A stretch of DNA of 61,647 nucleotides from Paraphysomonas bandaiensis (Eukaryota > Chrysophyceae), in assembly GCA_965644295.1 (NCBI GenBank), contig CBFFRP010000669.1:1-61647 (forward strand), given 5' to 3'. The first letter of the stretch is position 1. Every line of letters begins with the position of its first letter. Made by a program: the position numbers and the translations under genes. Below are positions 42,910-54,876 of this stretch, piece after piece. Below the pieces are notes generated by a model. That model was not told the DNA's origin. It saw only the letters and a list, made by a program, of their open reading frames with translations, and ran no database searches.

Positions 42910-44364
42910 TTAAATAAAAAATTTTAATTGAATAACAACAGCTGATGCATGAATATATTTTAAACACAAATATGGATAAAAACCTAATATTATTACACAA
43001 AAAAATAAAGGAAAAATAATTAAAAGCTCACGCTTAGCTAAATCATTAGCAAAATTTGTATATAGATACTTTAATTGACCAAAAGATACTTTATTAAAGA
43101 CCCATAAAGAATAAGAGCCACATAAAACAACACTTAAAATTACAGCTGAAGCAGTAACAAAATTAACTTTAAAAATTCCCAATAAAATTAAAAACTCACC
43201 TACAAAACTACTTGTTCCTGGTAAAGCAATATTTGCCATTGTAAAAATTAAAAAATATGTAGCAAATAATGGCATTACTTGAGCAAGGCCGCTATAATAA
43301 TAAATTGAGCGAGTATGATATCTAACATAAATCATACCTACTAAAAAAAATAATGCACTAGATACAAAACCATGGCTTATGCTTTGAAAAACTGCACCTT
43401 CTAACCCCATTAAATTAAAGCTAAATAAACCAATTACAATTAAATTCATGTGTGCTACTGAAGAATAGGCAATAATTCTTTTTAAATCAACTTGTCTTAT
43501 AGCTGTTATTGACGTATAAACAACTCCTATACTGCATAAACAATATACAAGCGGAGCATAAAAAATTGAAGCTATAGGAAATAAAGGTAAACTAAACCGA
43601 ATAAATCCATAAACCCCTAGCTTTAATAAAACGCCTGCAAGTATTACAGAACCAATTGTTGGAGCTTCAACATGAGCTTCAGGCAACCATATGTGTAAAG
43701 GAAAAACTGGAATTTTCGAAGAAAAAGATAAAAAAAAAGCAAGCCATAAATATTTTTGTTCAAGAATTGTAAAATTATAATTTAGTAAATACTCTAAATT
43801 AAATGTTCCTGTTATAAAATAAATATATAAAACACCTAATAACATTAATAAAGAACCACATAAAGTATAAAAAAACAGCATATAAACAGCCCAAATTTTT
43901 CTTTCGCGTGAACCCCATAAACCTATAATTATATACATAGGAATTAATATCGCTTCGAAAAAAACATAGAATAATAAAATATCTAATACTGAAAAAACTA
44001 ATAATAATAATAATTCAATAACAAATAAATTTATAACATAAAACCACAATAATGATTCATGAATAACAAAAGCAATACTAATAAAAATTAAAAAACTGCT
44101 TAAAATAAAAAAAAATAATGATAAACCATCTAACCCAAAAGAAAGGTGTAAATTATAATATTCAAAATTTAATGAGTGTCTAATAATATATTGAAAATAA
44201 TAAAATTGATAATCAAATAGAAATAATAACTTTAAAGAGTAAATAAAAACTATACCTGAAAAAAACAATGACTGTGCTTGTAAGCCTTTAAATGAGATAC
44301 TATCTTTAAAGCTTATTAAATAAGCTAAAATTAAAAGTAACCAAAAATATAAAAAAGATAACAT
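42910..44364 (-). CDS. nad4: NADH dehydrogenase subunit 4
   Basis: A 484-residue antiporter-like complex I subunit. Diagnostic blocks are LSFGLDGLSLFFFILSSFL, FEAILIPMYIIIGLWGSRERK, LPLHIWLPEAHVEAPTIGSVILAG-type FPLHIWLPEAHVEAPTIGSV, and VYTSITAIRQVDLKRIIAYSSVAHMN. About 13-14 transmembrane helices are present, and length is typical. It starts a minus-strand run with rpl5 6 bp downstream. Confidence 0.98.
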   Translation of the reverse strand: MLSFLYFWLLLILAYLISFKDSISFKGLQAQSLFFSGIVFIYSLKLLFLFDYQFYYFQYIIRHSLNFEYYNLHLSFGLDGLSLFFFILSSFLIFISIAFVIHESLLWFYVINLFVIELLLLLVFSVLDILLFYVFFEAILIPMYIIIGLWGSRERKIWAVYMLFFYTLCGSLLMLLGVLYIYFITGTFNLEYLLNYNFTILEQKYLWLAFFLSFSSKIPVFPLHIWLPEAHVEAPTIGSVILAGVLLKLGVYGFIRFSLPLFPIASIFYAPLVYCLCSIGVVYTSITAIRQVDLKRIIAYSSVAHMNLIVIGLFSFNLMGLEGAVFQSISHGFVSSALFFLVGMIYVRYHTRSIYYYSGLAQVMPLFATYFLIFTMANIALPGTSSFVGEFLILLGIFKVNFVTASAVILSVVLCGSYSLWVFNKVSFGQLKYLYTNFANDLAKRELLIIFPLFFCVIILGFYPYLCLKYIHASAVVIQLKFFI

Positions 44365-44450
44365 ATTAAATTATTTATTAAATATAAAAATTTAATTTAA
44401 TAAAACCTACAGCTTAAAAACCTCTCCAATAATCAATTAATTGCAAATTT

Positions 44451-45677
44451 TTACCTATCTACTTCCCCAAAAACAATATCTTGTGTACCTATAATTGTAA
44501 CAACATCAGCTAACAGATGACCTTTACACATTTCATTTAATGCTTGTAAATGCCCAAATCCAGGTGCTTTAATTTTACACCTAAATGGATTTGTAACTCC
44601 ATTTCCTATTAAATATACACCGAACTCCCCTTTGGGTGCTTCAGTCGCTGTATATGTTTCTCCTATATTTAATGGAAAACTACCAGCACTATCTTTAAAA
44701 TGTTCAATTAAAACTTCCATGTAAGTTTTAGTATTTTTTTTATGTGGACCCGCTTTTATATTGCTGTTATCAAAAAAATCGGTCTCTAACAAATCTATAA
44801 TTTGAACAATTAAGCGAGTAGATTGAATCATTTCTTGAATACGTTGTAAGTAACGGTCATAACAATCACCATTTGTGCCAACAGGAATTGTAAAAACAAA
44901 ATTATCATAACAATCATAAGGCATATTTTTACGTAAATCCCAAGAAATTCCAGCACTCCTTAACATAACTCCACTAAAGCCCCACTCTAAGGCCTGCTTT
45001 GATGTAACAATTCCAACATCTATTAATCTCTCTTTCCATATAGGATTATTAGTTAGCATTCTTTCAACATTTACTAAAAATTCAGGAAATTCTTGTGCAA
45101 ACTCTTTAATTTCACTTAAAAGTTGAATTGGAAAATCAGTGGATAATCCACCAGGTACAATATAAGCAGCATGCATACGAGCTCCTGAAACTTGCTCATA
45201 AAAACCCATTAATTTTTCACGTTCCTCAAAAGCCCATAAAAAAGGAGTCATAGCTCCAACATCCATTGCATGACATCCAACAGCTAATAAGTGATTTAAA
45301 ATACGAGTGAGCTCGCAAAATAACATTCTAATTAATTGTATTTTTTTATTTACATAGATACCACATAATTTTTCTACAGCAAGAGTATAAGTATGCTCTT
45401 GCGCCATCATAGAAACATAATCTAAACGGTCAAAATATGGTAAAGCTTGAAGTACAGTTTTATATTCAATTAGTTTTTCGGTTCCTCGGTGTAATAAGCC
45501 GATATGAGGATCAGCTCTAACTACCACTTCCCCACTTAATTCTAAAATTAAACGCAAAACTCCATGAGCAGCAGGATGTTGAGGACCAAAATTAATTGTA
45601 AAATTTTTTAATTGGTTTTTAATTTCTTTTTTTTTTAAATGAACTTTAATAGACTGAGATTTTTCTTTAAAGCACAT
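44451..45677 (-). CDS. nad7: NADH dehydrogenase subunit 7 (49-kDa subunit)
   Basis: A 408-residue soluble subunit lining the quinone pocket of complex [23 protein letters not shown] (about residues 26-47), [22 protein letters not shown] and the end [20 protein letters not shown] are family hallmarks. The first 25 residues are a lysine-rich extension of unclear status, and no later ATG precedes the conserved part. Three bases separate it from nad9. Confidence 0.98.
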   Translation of the reverse strand: MCFKEKSQSIKVHLKKKEIKNQLKNFTINFGPQHPAAHGVLRLILELSGEVVVRADPHIGLLHRGTEKLIEYKTVLQALPYFDRLDYVSMMAQEHTYTLAVEKLCGIYVNKKIQLIRMLFCELTRILNHLLAVGCHAMDVGAMTPFLWAFEEREKLMGFYEQVSGARMHAAYIVPGGLSTDFPIQLLSEIKEFAQEFPEFLVNVERMLTNNPIWKERLIDVGIVTSKQALEWGFSGVMLRSAGISWDLRKNMPYDCYDNFVFTIPVGTNGDCYDRYLQRIQEMIQSTRLIVQIIDLLETDFFDNSNIKAGPHKKNTKTYMEVLIEHFKDSAGSFPLNIGETYTATEAPKGEFGVYLIGNGVTNPFRCKIKAPGFGHLQALNEMCKGHLLADVVTIIGTQDIVFGEVDR

Positions 45678-45680
45678 AAC

Positions 45681-46268
45681 TTACCATTGATCTTCAAATA
45701 CAAATAAACGATATTCTTGACTTAATTGTAATGGTTTTGAAATTATTCGTTTTCTATCTATATCATAACAAACATCAATATAACCTGTTAATGGAAAATC
45801 CTTACGTAAAGGATAACCATCAAAACCATAATCAGTTAATATTCTTCTTAAATCAATATGGTTTTCAAACCAAATACCAAACATATCCCAAATTTCACGT
45901 TCCCACCAATTAGCATTAATATAAATGCTTATTGTTGAAGAAACTGTATCTAACTCTTTTAAAAACAGTTTTACCCTTATACGCTTTTTATAAAAAATAC
46001 TTAATAAATCATAAACAACACCAAACCTGCATTTATTGCCAATAGATGTGCCTAAAAAATCAACACCAGAAATACAACTTAAAACTTTATACTGGAATTT
46101 AATATGCTGATTTAAACATTGTAAAACTAATAAAATATGTTTTTTATGTACAACATATATAATTTCATTATTTATTTTTTGAGACCAAACAAATGGAATA
46201 ATTTTATTACTTAAAAATCTTTTTTTCTCTTTTTGTTTAAAAGATATCCTTTTTAAAATATAAAACAT
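45681..46268 (-). CDS. nad9: NADH dehydrogenase subunit 9 (30-kDa subunit)
   Basis: A 195-residue soluble complex I subunit. WWEREIWDMFGIWFENHIDLRRILTDYGFDGYPLRKDFPLTGY (about residues 121-163) is the family signature. EYRLFVFEDQW closes the protein. It is not fused to rps14, unlike one published diatom genome, and sits next to its partner nad7. Confidence 0.97.
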   Translation of the reverse strand: MFYILKRISFKQKEKKRFLSNKIIPFVWSQKINNEIIYVVHKKHILLVLQCLNQHIKFQYKVLSCISGVDFLGTSIGNKCRFGVVYDLLSIFYKKRIRVKLFLKELDTVSSTISIYINANWWEREIWDMFGIWFENHIDLRRILTDYGFDGYPLRKDFPLTGYIDVCYDIDRKRIISKPLQLSQEYRLFVFEDQW

Positions 46269-46293
46269 AAAATTAATTTTTTATTAAATTATA

Positions 46294-46593
46294 TTAACTT
46301 TTTAGTGAAAATCTTGTATTTAGTGAAATATTACCCTTTTTTTTATAATACAATATAATAATTGCTAATCCAATAGCTGATTCAGATGCAGCAATTGTTA
46401 ATACATATAACGCAAAAATTTGACCCATCGCATCATCTAATTGAAGTGAAAAAATAAGAAAAAGCATGTTTACACTTAAAAGTAAAATTTCTATATTAAT
46501 TATAACAATTAAAAAATGCCGTCTATTCATTAAAATTCCTAATATTCCTAAAAAAAACAAATAAAAATTAAATATTAGCTGACTTGCTAACAT
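46294..46593 (-). CDS. nad4L: NADH dehydrogenase subunit 4L
   Basis: A 99-residue three-helix membrane subunit. GILGILMNRRHFLIVIINIEILLLSVN (about residues 17-43) and FALYVLTIAASESAIGLAIIILYYKKKGNI match the family closely, including the buried glutamates. It lies between nad1 and nad9. Confidence 0.97.
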   Translation of the reverse strand: MLASQLIFNFYLFFLGILGILMNRRHFLIVIINIEILLLSVNMLFLIFSLQLDDAMGQIFALYVLTIAASESAIGLAIIILYYKKKGNISLNTRFSLKS

Positions 46594-46642
46594 AAAGAAA
46601 TAAGACTAGACATAATTATTATTTAACTTTTTCTTTTCTATT

Positions 46643-47740
46643 TTAATATGGAAAAGAATTAAATAAATGAACAAAAATATTTATTAAAGAAAAAAAGAAT
46701 AATGAAAATGGTAATAAATAAATCCAACCAATTTCCATTAATTGATCATAACGATAACGTGGTAATGCTGCTCTTAATAATACAAAAAGAAACATAAAGA
46801 ATAGTATTTTAAAAGAAAAAAATAAAGGAGATAAATATTCAGCTGAATTTTGAAACGGAAAAGGTAACCAACCACCAAAAAATAGTATTATAGCAAAAGA
46901 ACTCATTATTAATATACTACTGTATTCACCCAATGAAAATAATGCAAAATTCATTGCTGAATATTCTACATTATACCCTGAAACTAATTCTGCTTCTGCT
47001 TCTGGTAAATCAAATGGATGACGATTAGTTTCTGCTACAATACAAATAAAAAAAATTAAAAATAATAATGGAAATATAAATATAAACCAACTTGTTTTAC
47101 TTTGAAAATCAACTATTGCATGTAAATCAAAAGAACCAGTAATTGTAACTAAGCTACACAACACGATGCCAATAGGTAACTCATAAGAAACCATTTGAGC
47201 CGCAGAACGCATTGCTCCTAAAAATGCATATTTTGAATTACTTGCCCAGCCCGAAATTAAAATACCATATATTCCCAACGCGGAGCACATTAACAGGTAC
47301 AAAGAGCTTAATGAAATTTCTGCAAAAGTTATAGTAGATTCACCACCCCCTACTGGAATAATTGCCCAACCCATTAAACTAGTTGTAAATGTAATAATTG
47401 GAGCAATATAAAAAATAAATTTATTAGAATTACTTGGAAAGATTGATTCCTTTGTTAATAACTTTAAACCGTCTGAAAGTGCTTGTAAAAAACCAAAAGC
47501 TCCTGCAACATTTGGAGCAAACCGCCTTTGTGTTAAACCTAAAATTTTTCGTTCTGCAACAGTAAAAAATGCTACACTAATTAAAACACCAATAATTGGA
47601 ATTAAACATATTAATATATCAAATAAAAATTTAAGTGACCCCCAATATATAAAAGAAATAAGCAAATAATTAATTGTTGCAAAAAATAAATTAATAAAAA
47701 TTATAAGAATAATAATAAGTAATATATACAAAGTTAACAT
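46643..47740 (-). CDS. nad1: NADH dehydrogenase subunit 1
   Basis: A 365-residue membrane subunit forming the quinone entry channel. VAERKILGLTQRRFAPNVAG (about residues 62-81), GLLQ-type FLQALSDGLKLLTKE, AQMVSYELPIG and AETNRHPFDLPEAEAELVSGYNVEYS are diagnostic. The N-terminus carries about 35-40 extra residues before the first conserved helix. The first conserved methionine is not closer, so the full frame is kept. A 1.4-kb repeat spacer precedes it. Confidence 0.97.
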   Translation of the reverse strand: MLTLYILLIIILIIFINLFFATINYLLISFIYWGSLKFLFDILICLIPIIGVLISVAFFTVAERKILGLTQRRFAPNVAGAFGFLQALSDGLKLLTKESIFPSNSNKFIFYIAPIITFTTSLMGWAIIPVGGGESTITFAEISLSSLYLLMCSALGIYGILISGWASNSKYAFLGAMRSAAQMVSYELPIGIVLCSLVTITGSFDLHAIVDFQSKTSWFIFIFPLLFLIFFICIVAETNRHPFDLPEAEAELVSGYNVEYSAMNFALFSLGEYSSILIMSSFAIILFFGGWLPFPFQNSAEYLSPLFFSFKILFFMFLFVLLRAALPRYRYDQLMEIGWIYLLPFSLFFFSLINIFVHLFNSFPY

Positions 47741-48009
47741 AATATTTAAAATTCGGTTTTTAAAAATAATCTTTAAAAAATTTAATTATTAATATATAAA
47801 TAGCTAACACAAAATAAAAAACACCTTTAAAATAAAATTACCTCAATTAAATTTTTTCTGTAACAATAAAAACAGAATAGAATAATTTAATTAGCTGTTT
47901 CTTAAAATTGTTAACTTATCTAATATAAATTATTAAATACTTTTTAAAAACTATTTTAATTTTAAATTAAAAAACTATTAAATTTTTTATAAAAAAAGAG
48001 GAGTAAAAA
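47741..48009. other. AT-rich spacer upstream of nad1
   Basis: About 270 bp of nearly pure A/T with no tRNA, ORF or hairpin that stands out. It leads into the 337-bp tandem repeats. Confidence 0.6.
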
Positions 48010-49020
48010 ATTAGTGTATAAAATCAAATTTAAGAGCCGTAAAATACTTTGCAGGGGATACCCTGCAAAATTATATTTCCCTCTATAAATTTATAGAGTA
48101 ATTTCTAAAAAACAAGCATTTTAAAAGATTTTTAATTTTTTCTAAATTTGTTTTAAAATTACCTGCTTTTTACAAAAGTTAAACTTTTTAATTTTTAAAA
48201 TAGAAAAAAAATAAATTTAAAAAGCTTTTTTTATAAAATTATTATGCCTTAAAAAATTAACATATAAAATTAAATTTAAAACCTATTCAACCATTATTTA
48301 ATTCTTCATAAATTTATGTTTTTATTTTTTTATAAGCTTATAAAAAATTAATACATAAAACTAAATTTAAGAGCCATAAAATACTTTGCAGGGGATACCC
48401 TGCAAAATTATATTTCCCTCTATAAATTTATAGAGTAATTTCTAAAAAACAAGCATTTTAAAAGATTTTTAATTTTTTCTAAATTTGTTTTAAAATTACC
48501 TGCTTTTTACAAAAGTTAAACTTTTTAATTTTTAAAATAGAAAAAAAATAAATTTAAAAAGCTTTTTTTATAAAATTATTATGCCTTAAAAAATTAACAT
48601 ATAAAATTAAATTTAAAACCCATTCAACCATTATTTAATTCTTCATAAATTTATGTTTTTATTTTTTTATAAGCTTATAAAAAATTAATACATAAAACTA
48701 AATTTAAGAGCCGTAAAATACTTTGCAGGGGATACCCTGCAAAACTATATTTCCCTCTATAAATTTATAGAGTAATTTCTAAAAAACAAGCATTTTAAAA
48801 GATTTTTAATTTTTTCTAAATTTATTTTAAAATTACTTACTTTTTACAAAAGTTAAACCTTTTAATTTTTAAAATAGAAAAAAAAGAAATTTATAAAATT
48901 ATTACACATTAAAAAATTAAGATATAAAATTAGCTTAAGTTTTACGTAACATTATTTAATTTCTAACCCGCAAAATTTTTATCTTTTTATAAGCTTATAA
49001 AAAATTAATGCATAAAACCA
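48010..49020. repeat. Three tandem 337-bp units with GC-rich palindromes
   Basis: The hairpin GCAGGGGATACCCTGC recurs at 48051, 48388 and 48725, a 337-bp period. Each unit also carries CTCTATAAATTTATAGAG and TTATAAGCTTATAA palindromes. Most of the unit is found once more, inverted, in the trnV-rps14 spacer. No gene is seen. Confidence 0.95.
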
Positions 49021-49186
49021 ACTCCAAATTATATTTTTATATTTTATAAAATAACTTTAAAATATATTTATAACATAAAAAACTAATACTATAAAAATGC
49101 AAAAGATTAAAACCCGATTTTAAAAAATAATTACTTGACTAAAAATTACATAGTACAATACTATACTTACCTTTTATTTTTAACTA

Positions 49187-51112
<1,926 letters not shown>

Positions 51113-51131
51113 TTATAAATGTAAAAACTAT

Positions 51132-53201
51132 TTATTGAAATAAACTTGTTTTAGAAATAGAAAATTCCTCTTTTCTTAACTCTTGTGAACATTTTGCTAA
51201 AACGAATGAATTATTAGTAGCATTATTTGTTCTAAAAAAATCTTCAACAATTAATTTTAAAGGGTATTTACTAAAATTATTTTTAAAAGCACACCAAAAA
51301 TCATAATTATAAGATGTCGTTAATAAAAGTTTTTTATTAAATAATTCGGGGTTTAATAAAACTTCCCTAAATATAGAAAATAATAATGGTCGTGTAACAA
51401 GAAAAGAATTTCTTTTATTAACTATTACTCGAGTTTTATTAAAAATATTTATTTTAAATTTTTTAGAGTTAATATAATAAGCAGCTAATGCTTCTAAAAA
51501 ATTTTTTAAATAAAAATTTAATGTATTTGTATTACTATTATTTTTATTAAAAATAAGCGAAAATTTTTGAGGGCGTTGTTCTAAATTTAAAAAAGTAGAC
51601 CCGTTCAAAAAAAAATTCATTTGAAAAATTTCTGCCCTCTTAATTAAACGCGCTGAAGTAGGATATGGATTAAACCACTCCACTCTTGTTCGTGGTGATT
51701 TAAGAACTTTTTTTCTAAAATCATATGTATCTTCTAATAAAAACACGCATGTTTTTTCACTTTTCAACAAAGTCTTTTTTGTAACAGACCCAATATTTAA
51801 TAATTTTTTAGATTCAGCATTACAGCGAGTTTGAACAGATAAAATATGCAAATTCTTTTTTTTTAAAATATTTAAAAAAGACAAGTCAACGCGATTCTCA
51901 ATGGATCTACCATATATTATAAATAAATCTAAATTAAAAAATAATTTTCTAAAGTAATAATTCTTGTTAGAAAAAACATTTAAAACGTCAGCTAGACCTA
52001 ATTTTAAAAAAGTATTAGGGTAGTGAAACGTTACAATATTCCCTAACTCATAAGTTTTAACTTTTTGCTTCAAAAAATTTACTTTTAAACGTGTATTCAA
52101 TAAAACACATTCAACATTTAAATTTGAAGATAAAATTAAGCATGCTCCATTTTTAGTTTGTATGTCATCAGAGACTTTTGCTTTATTACCCCAAAAATAA
52201 ATATTAGATATATTTTTATTTTTCGTTAAAGTTTTAACTTTAACACGACCACGACTTAAAAATGCAATTTGCTTAAAAATGTTTAAATACTCTAAGCATA
52301 ACTCATCACTAACTAATAAAGTAATATAGGAAAGTTTAAATAAAAAAGAAAAATTATGTCTATCACTTATATTTTTAAATGTTTTAACCCTTTTAAAATT
52401 ATCTTGACATAAACCAAATCTTGCTTTATCTGAAATCCAAGATTCATTTAAACTTTTATTCTTTTTTGGCAAAACACGTACAATATCTAAACCTTTATAA
52501 TTAAAATAAATATTACCCCCTAAACCGTCCAATAAATCAATACTTTCTACAGATTTTATTTCCCAAGGCCTAACTTGAAATGAATATGGTTTTATTGTCA
52601 AAGCACCAACAGGACATAAATCAACTACATTTGAAGTAATACCAGAAAAATTATTTTTTTTAATAAATTTTCCAATCTCACTGCGTAATCCACGGTTTAA
52701 AGTTCCCATTAATTTTACACCAACAATTTCTTCATTAAAACGTACACACCTAGTACACAAAATACACCTATTTAATATTGTTTTAATCAATGGCCCACAA
52801 TAATGGTCTTCTATACCTCTACTATTGAAATACCACCTGCTTAAATTACTTCCAAAAATTCTAGCATGGTCTTGCAAATCACATTCACCTCCTTGATCAC
52901 AAATAGGACAATCTAACGGATGATTTATTAAAAGTGACTCTAAAATATTTTCACGCGCTTTTAAAACTAATGGACTTTTTGTACTGATTCTTTGATTTGG
53001 AAGTATTGGTGCAGAACAAGATGTAATAGGTTTCAAAGACTTCTCAACTTCAACTAAACACATCCTACAATTACCTGCTATAGATAAATTTTCATGATAA
53101 CAAAATCTTGGTACCTTTATACCTACAAATTTACAAGCTTCTAATATGGATAATGATTTTTTAACCATATAACCTCTTTTATTAATAACTACTGGAATCA
53201 A
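51132..53201 (-). CDS. nad11: NADH dehydrogenase subunit 11 (75-kDa subunit), undivided
   Basis: A 689-residue iron-sulfur subunit of complex I. The first [2Fe-2S] cluster is bound by C34, C45, C48 and C62. The H94-C98-C101-C107 set (HPLDCPICDQGGEC) and the C146-C149-C152...C196 set are the [4Fe-4S] sites. The remaining part (about 215-689) is the diverged molybdopterin-fold domain without cofactor, starting around RPWEIKSVESID. Both halves are in one frame, unlike genomes where nad11 is split or truncated. It lies 31 bp upstream of cox1. Confidence 0.97.
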   Translation of the reverse strand: MIPVVINKRGYMVKKSLSILEACKFVGIKVPRFCYHENLSIAGNCRMCLVEVEKSLKPITSCSAPILPNQRISTKSPLVLKARENILESLLINHPLDCPICDQGGECDLQDHARIFGSNLSRWYFNSRGIEDHYCGPLIKTILNRCILCTRCVRFNEEIVGVKLMGTLNRGLRSEIGKFIKKNNFSGITSNVVDLCPVGALTIKPYSFQVRPWEIKSVESIDLLDGLGGNIYFNYKGLDIVRVLPKKNKSLNESWISDKARFGLCQDNFKRVKTFKNISDRHNFSFLFKLSYITLLVSDELCLEYLNIFKQIAFLSRGRVKVKTLTKNKNISNIYFWGNKAKVSDDIQTKNGACLILSSNLNVECVLLNTRLKVNFLKQKVKTYELGNIVTFHYPNTFLKLGLADVLNVFSNKNYYFRKLFFNLDLFIIYGRSIENRVDLSFLNILKKKNLHILSVQTRCNAESKKLLNIGSVTKKTLLKSEKTCVFLLEDTYDFRKKVLKSPRTRVEWFNPYPTSARLIKRAEIFQMNFFLNGSTFLNLEQRPQKFSLIFNKNNSNTNTLNFYLKNFLEALAAYYINSKKFKINIFNKTRVIVNKRNSFLVTRPLLFSIFREVLLNPELFNKKLLLTTSYNYDFWCAFKNNFSKYPLKLIVEDFFRTNNATNNSFVLAKCSQELRKEEFSISKTSLFQ

Positions 53202-53279
53202 ACTTAATTTCTTTACAAATTGATGTGAAACTTAAAAATTTTTAACTTTATATAATAATTTTAAATCCTTTTTTAACAT

Positions 53280-53687
53280 TTAATTTATTATTTTCAATAA
53301 CGATAACCTGATTAAAAAAACTTTTTTAATTAAATTTAAAAAAACTTTAGGATTTAAAAATTTAATAAAATTTTGAATTTTAAATGATGTGTGAAAAAAG
53401 CACAAATTTTGTACTTTGATAAAATATAAATTAAAAGAAGATAATTTAATATTTTTAAAAACATCAACAATTAATTTAAATTTATTAACTCCTACATACT
53501 TTAAATATTTATCCGCTTTAAAAGTTAATTTAAAATTTTTATTTAACTTTTTAAAAGCATACCTTAACAAATAACTTATAGTTAAATTATTTTTGGATTT
53601 AAGCACAGGTGATACAATAAAGTACTTACTAGATTTAAACAGACGTATAAAATTAATATAAGAAATTTTTTTCTTTAAAGATTTCAT
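53280..53687 (-). CDS. Candidate ribosomal protein L10-like
   Basis: A 135-residue basic protein. Residues about 12-66 (INFIRLFKSSKYFIVSPVL, NLTISYLLRYAFKKLNKNFKLTFK) follow the L10 N-terminal pattern: F-----IV-----LTV-----LR--L-------V-KN. The rest is unrecognisable. Its ATG overlaps the TGA of the upstream S1-like ORF. Position beside ribosomal genes supports a ribosomal role, but the assignment rests on a short weak match. Otherwise it is a hypothetical protein. Confidence 0.4.
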   Translation of the reverse strand: MKSLKKKISYINFIRLFKSSKYFIVSPVLKSKNNLTISYLLRYAFKKLNKNFKLTFKADKYLKYVGVNKFKLIVDVFKNIKLSSFNLYFIKVQNLCFFHTSFKIQNFIKFLNPKVFLNLIKKVFLIRLSLLKIIN

Positions 53688-54439
53688 ATAAAATATTTTA
53701 AATATTTTAAAAAGATATATTTCAAAACTAAATAATACTCCATGGTTTTATAAGCTTTAAACAGCTTAATATATCTAACTAAAAAAGTACTAAAAACTGA
53801 ATAACAAGTAAAAATATATTTAAACTGACCTAAAACTAATAAACGCCGCTTTGAAGAGCTGCGACTAAAATTATGACAGTAACCTCCATTTACTAAATTT
53901 AATGTAGAAAAATGGCTTTTTAAAAAATTCCCCCCCATAGCCGAATATATTATAATGTAATTTGTACAAGCTAAAAACTTTGCCTTGGCTAGACACAAAT
54001 TAGAATAAGAAATATAACCAAATATACCTTTTGAAAACCCAAAACACCCACCCCTAACTATTTTATATAAAAAAAATGAATCTTTAATAACAGACCAATA
54101 TTTTAAACGGTTATAAAATATTGAAATTAAATTGTTTGAATTAACTTTTAAACCAACACCTTTAAAGTATAAAAAATAAAGCTTTGAATGACTATATAAA
54201 AAAACATTACAACTTAAAGTACAACCAGGCTTTAATATTTTTTTTTCATATAACGGATTCAAAATACGTGAAATTAAAAAAAATTGCGAGGTAAAATTAT
54301 CTATTAGAATTACTTTTTTAAAAGGCTTTAAAAAAAATTTATGAATTAAAAACTTTGAATATACATTATGTGATAAATACTTTGCAATAAAAATTTTACT
54401 CAAATTAAATTTTGAAAAAAAAAAATTATTAGTTTTCAT
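53684..54439 (-). CDS. Candidate S1-like ribosomal protein
   Basis: A 251-residue basic protein directly after rpl16. ILKPGCTLSCNVFLYSHSKLYFLY (about 68-91) resembles the first strands of an S1 RNA-binding domain. RGGCFGFSKGIFGYISYS (129-146) resembles the S1 pattern KGGF-V---GI-GF-P-S. Rps1 is known in some protist and plant mitochondrial genomes. The rest (YCHNFSRSSSKRRLL) is basic. It could instead be an unrelated lineage-specific ORF. It ends in TGA overlapping the next ORF by four bases, so both are probably translated together. Confidence 0.45.
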   Translation of the reverse strand: MKTNNFFFSKFNLSKIFIAKYLSHNVYSKFLIHKFFLKPFKKVILIDNFTSQFFLISRILNPLYEKKILKPGCTLSCNVFLYSHSKLYFLYFKGVGLKVNSNNLISIFYNRLKYWSVIKDSFFLYKIVRGGCFGFSKGIFGYISYSNLCLAKAKFLACTNYIIIYSAMGGNFLKSHFSTLNLVNGGYCHNFSRSSSKRRLLVLGQFKYIFTCYSVFSTFLVRYIKLFKAYKTMEYYLVLKYIFLKYLKYFI

Positions 54440-54441
54440 AA

Positions 54442-54867
54442 CTATTTAAATTTATTAAATATTATTTTTGTTGGTATAGGTAACTTTACTTTTGCAATAG
54501 CTAAAGCTTGAACTGCTCGCTTTGTATGTTCAGTACTAATATCACAAATTAAAATTCCAGCCGATGCTTTATAAACCCAAGAATCAATTTTACTTTTACC
54601 TTTACCCATTCTAGTTGCTGTCTTTGACTTTTTACTTAAAGCACCATTTGGAAAAGGATAAATTTTTAATTTACCAAATTTTTTAATTATTTTATTTACT
54701 GTTTGATGTACTGATTCTAATTGTTTAGGTGTGATAAAACCAAATGCAGTAGTTTTTAAACCTACAACACCTCCTTTAATTATTGAATAAGATAAATTTT
54801 TATTTACACGACGAACAACACGTGCTTTATGACATTTTTTAAACTTGTTTTTTTTAGGATTAAACAT
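54442..54867 (-). CDS. rpl16: Ribosomal protein L16
   Basis: A 141-residue large-subunit protein near the peptidyl-transferase centre. TTAFGFITPKQLESVHQTVNKIIKK and KIYPFPNGALSKKSKTATRMGKGKSKIDSWVYKASAG match L16 closely (FPD-P-T-KP-E-RMGKGKG----WV--V--G). It belongs to the conserved rpl2-rps19-rps3-rpl16 block, 9 bp after rps3. Confidence 0.96.
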   Translation of the reverse strand: MFNPKKNKFKKCHKARVVRRVNKNLSYSIIKGGVVGLKTTAFGFITPKQLESVHQTVNKIIKKFGKLKIYPFPNGALSKKSKTATRMGKGKSKIDSWVYKASAGILICDISTEHTKRAVQALAIAKVKLPIPTKIIFNKFK

Positions 54868-54876
54868 ATATTATTT

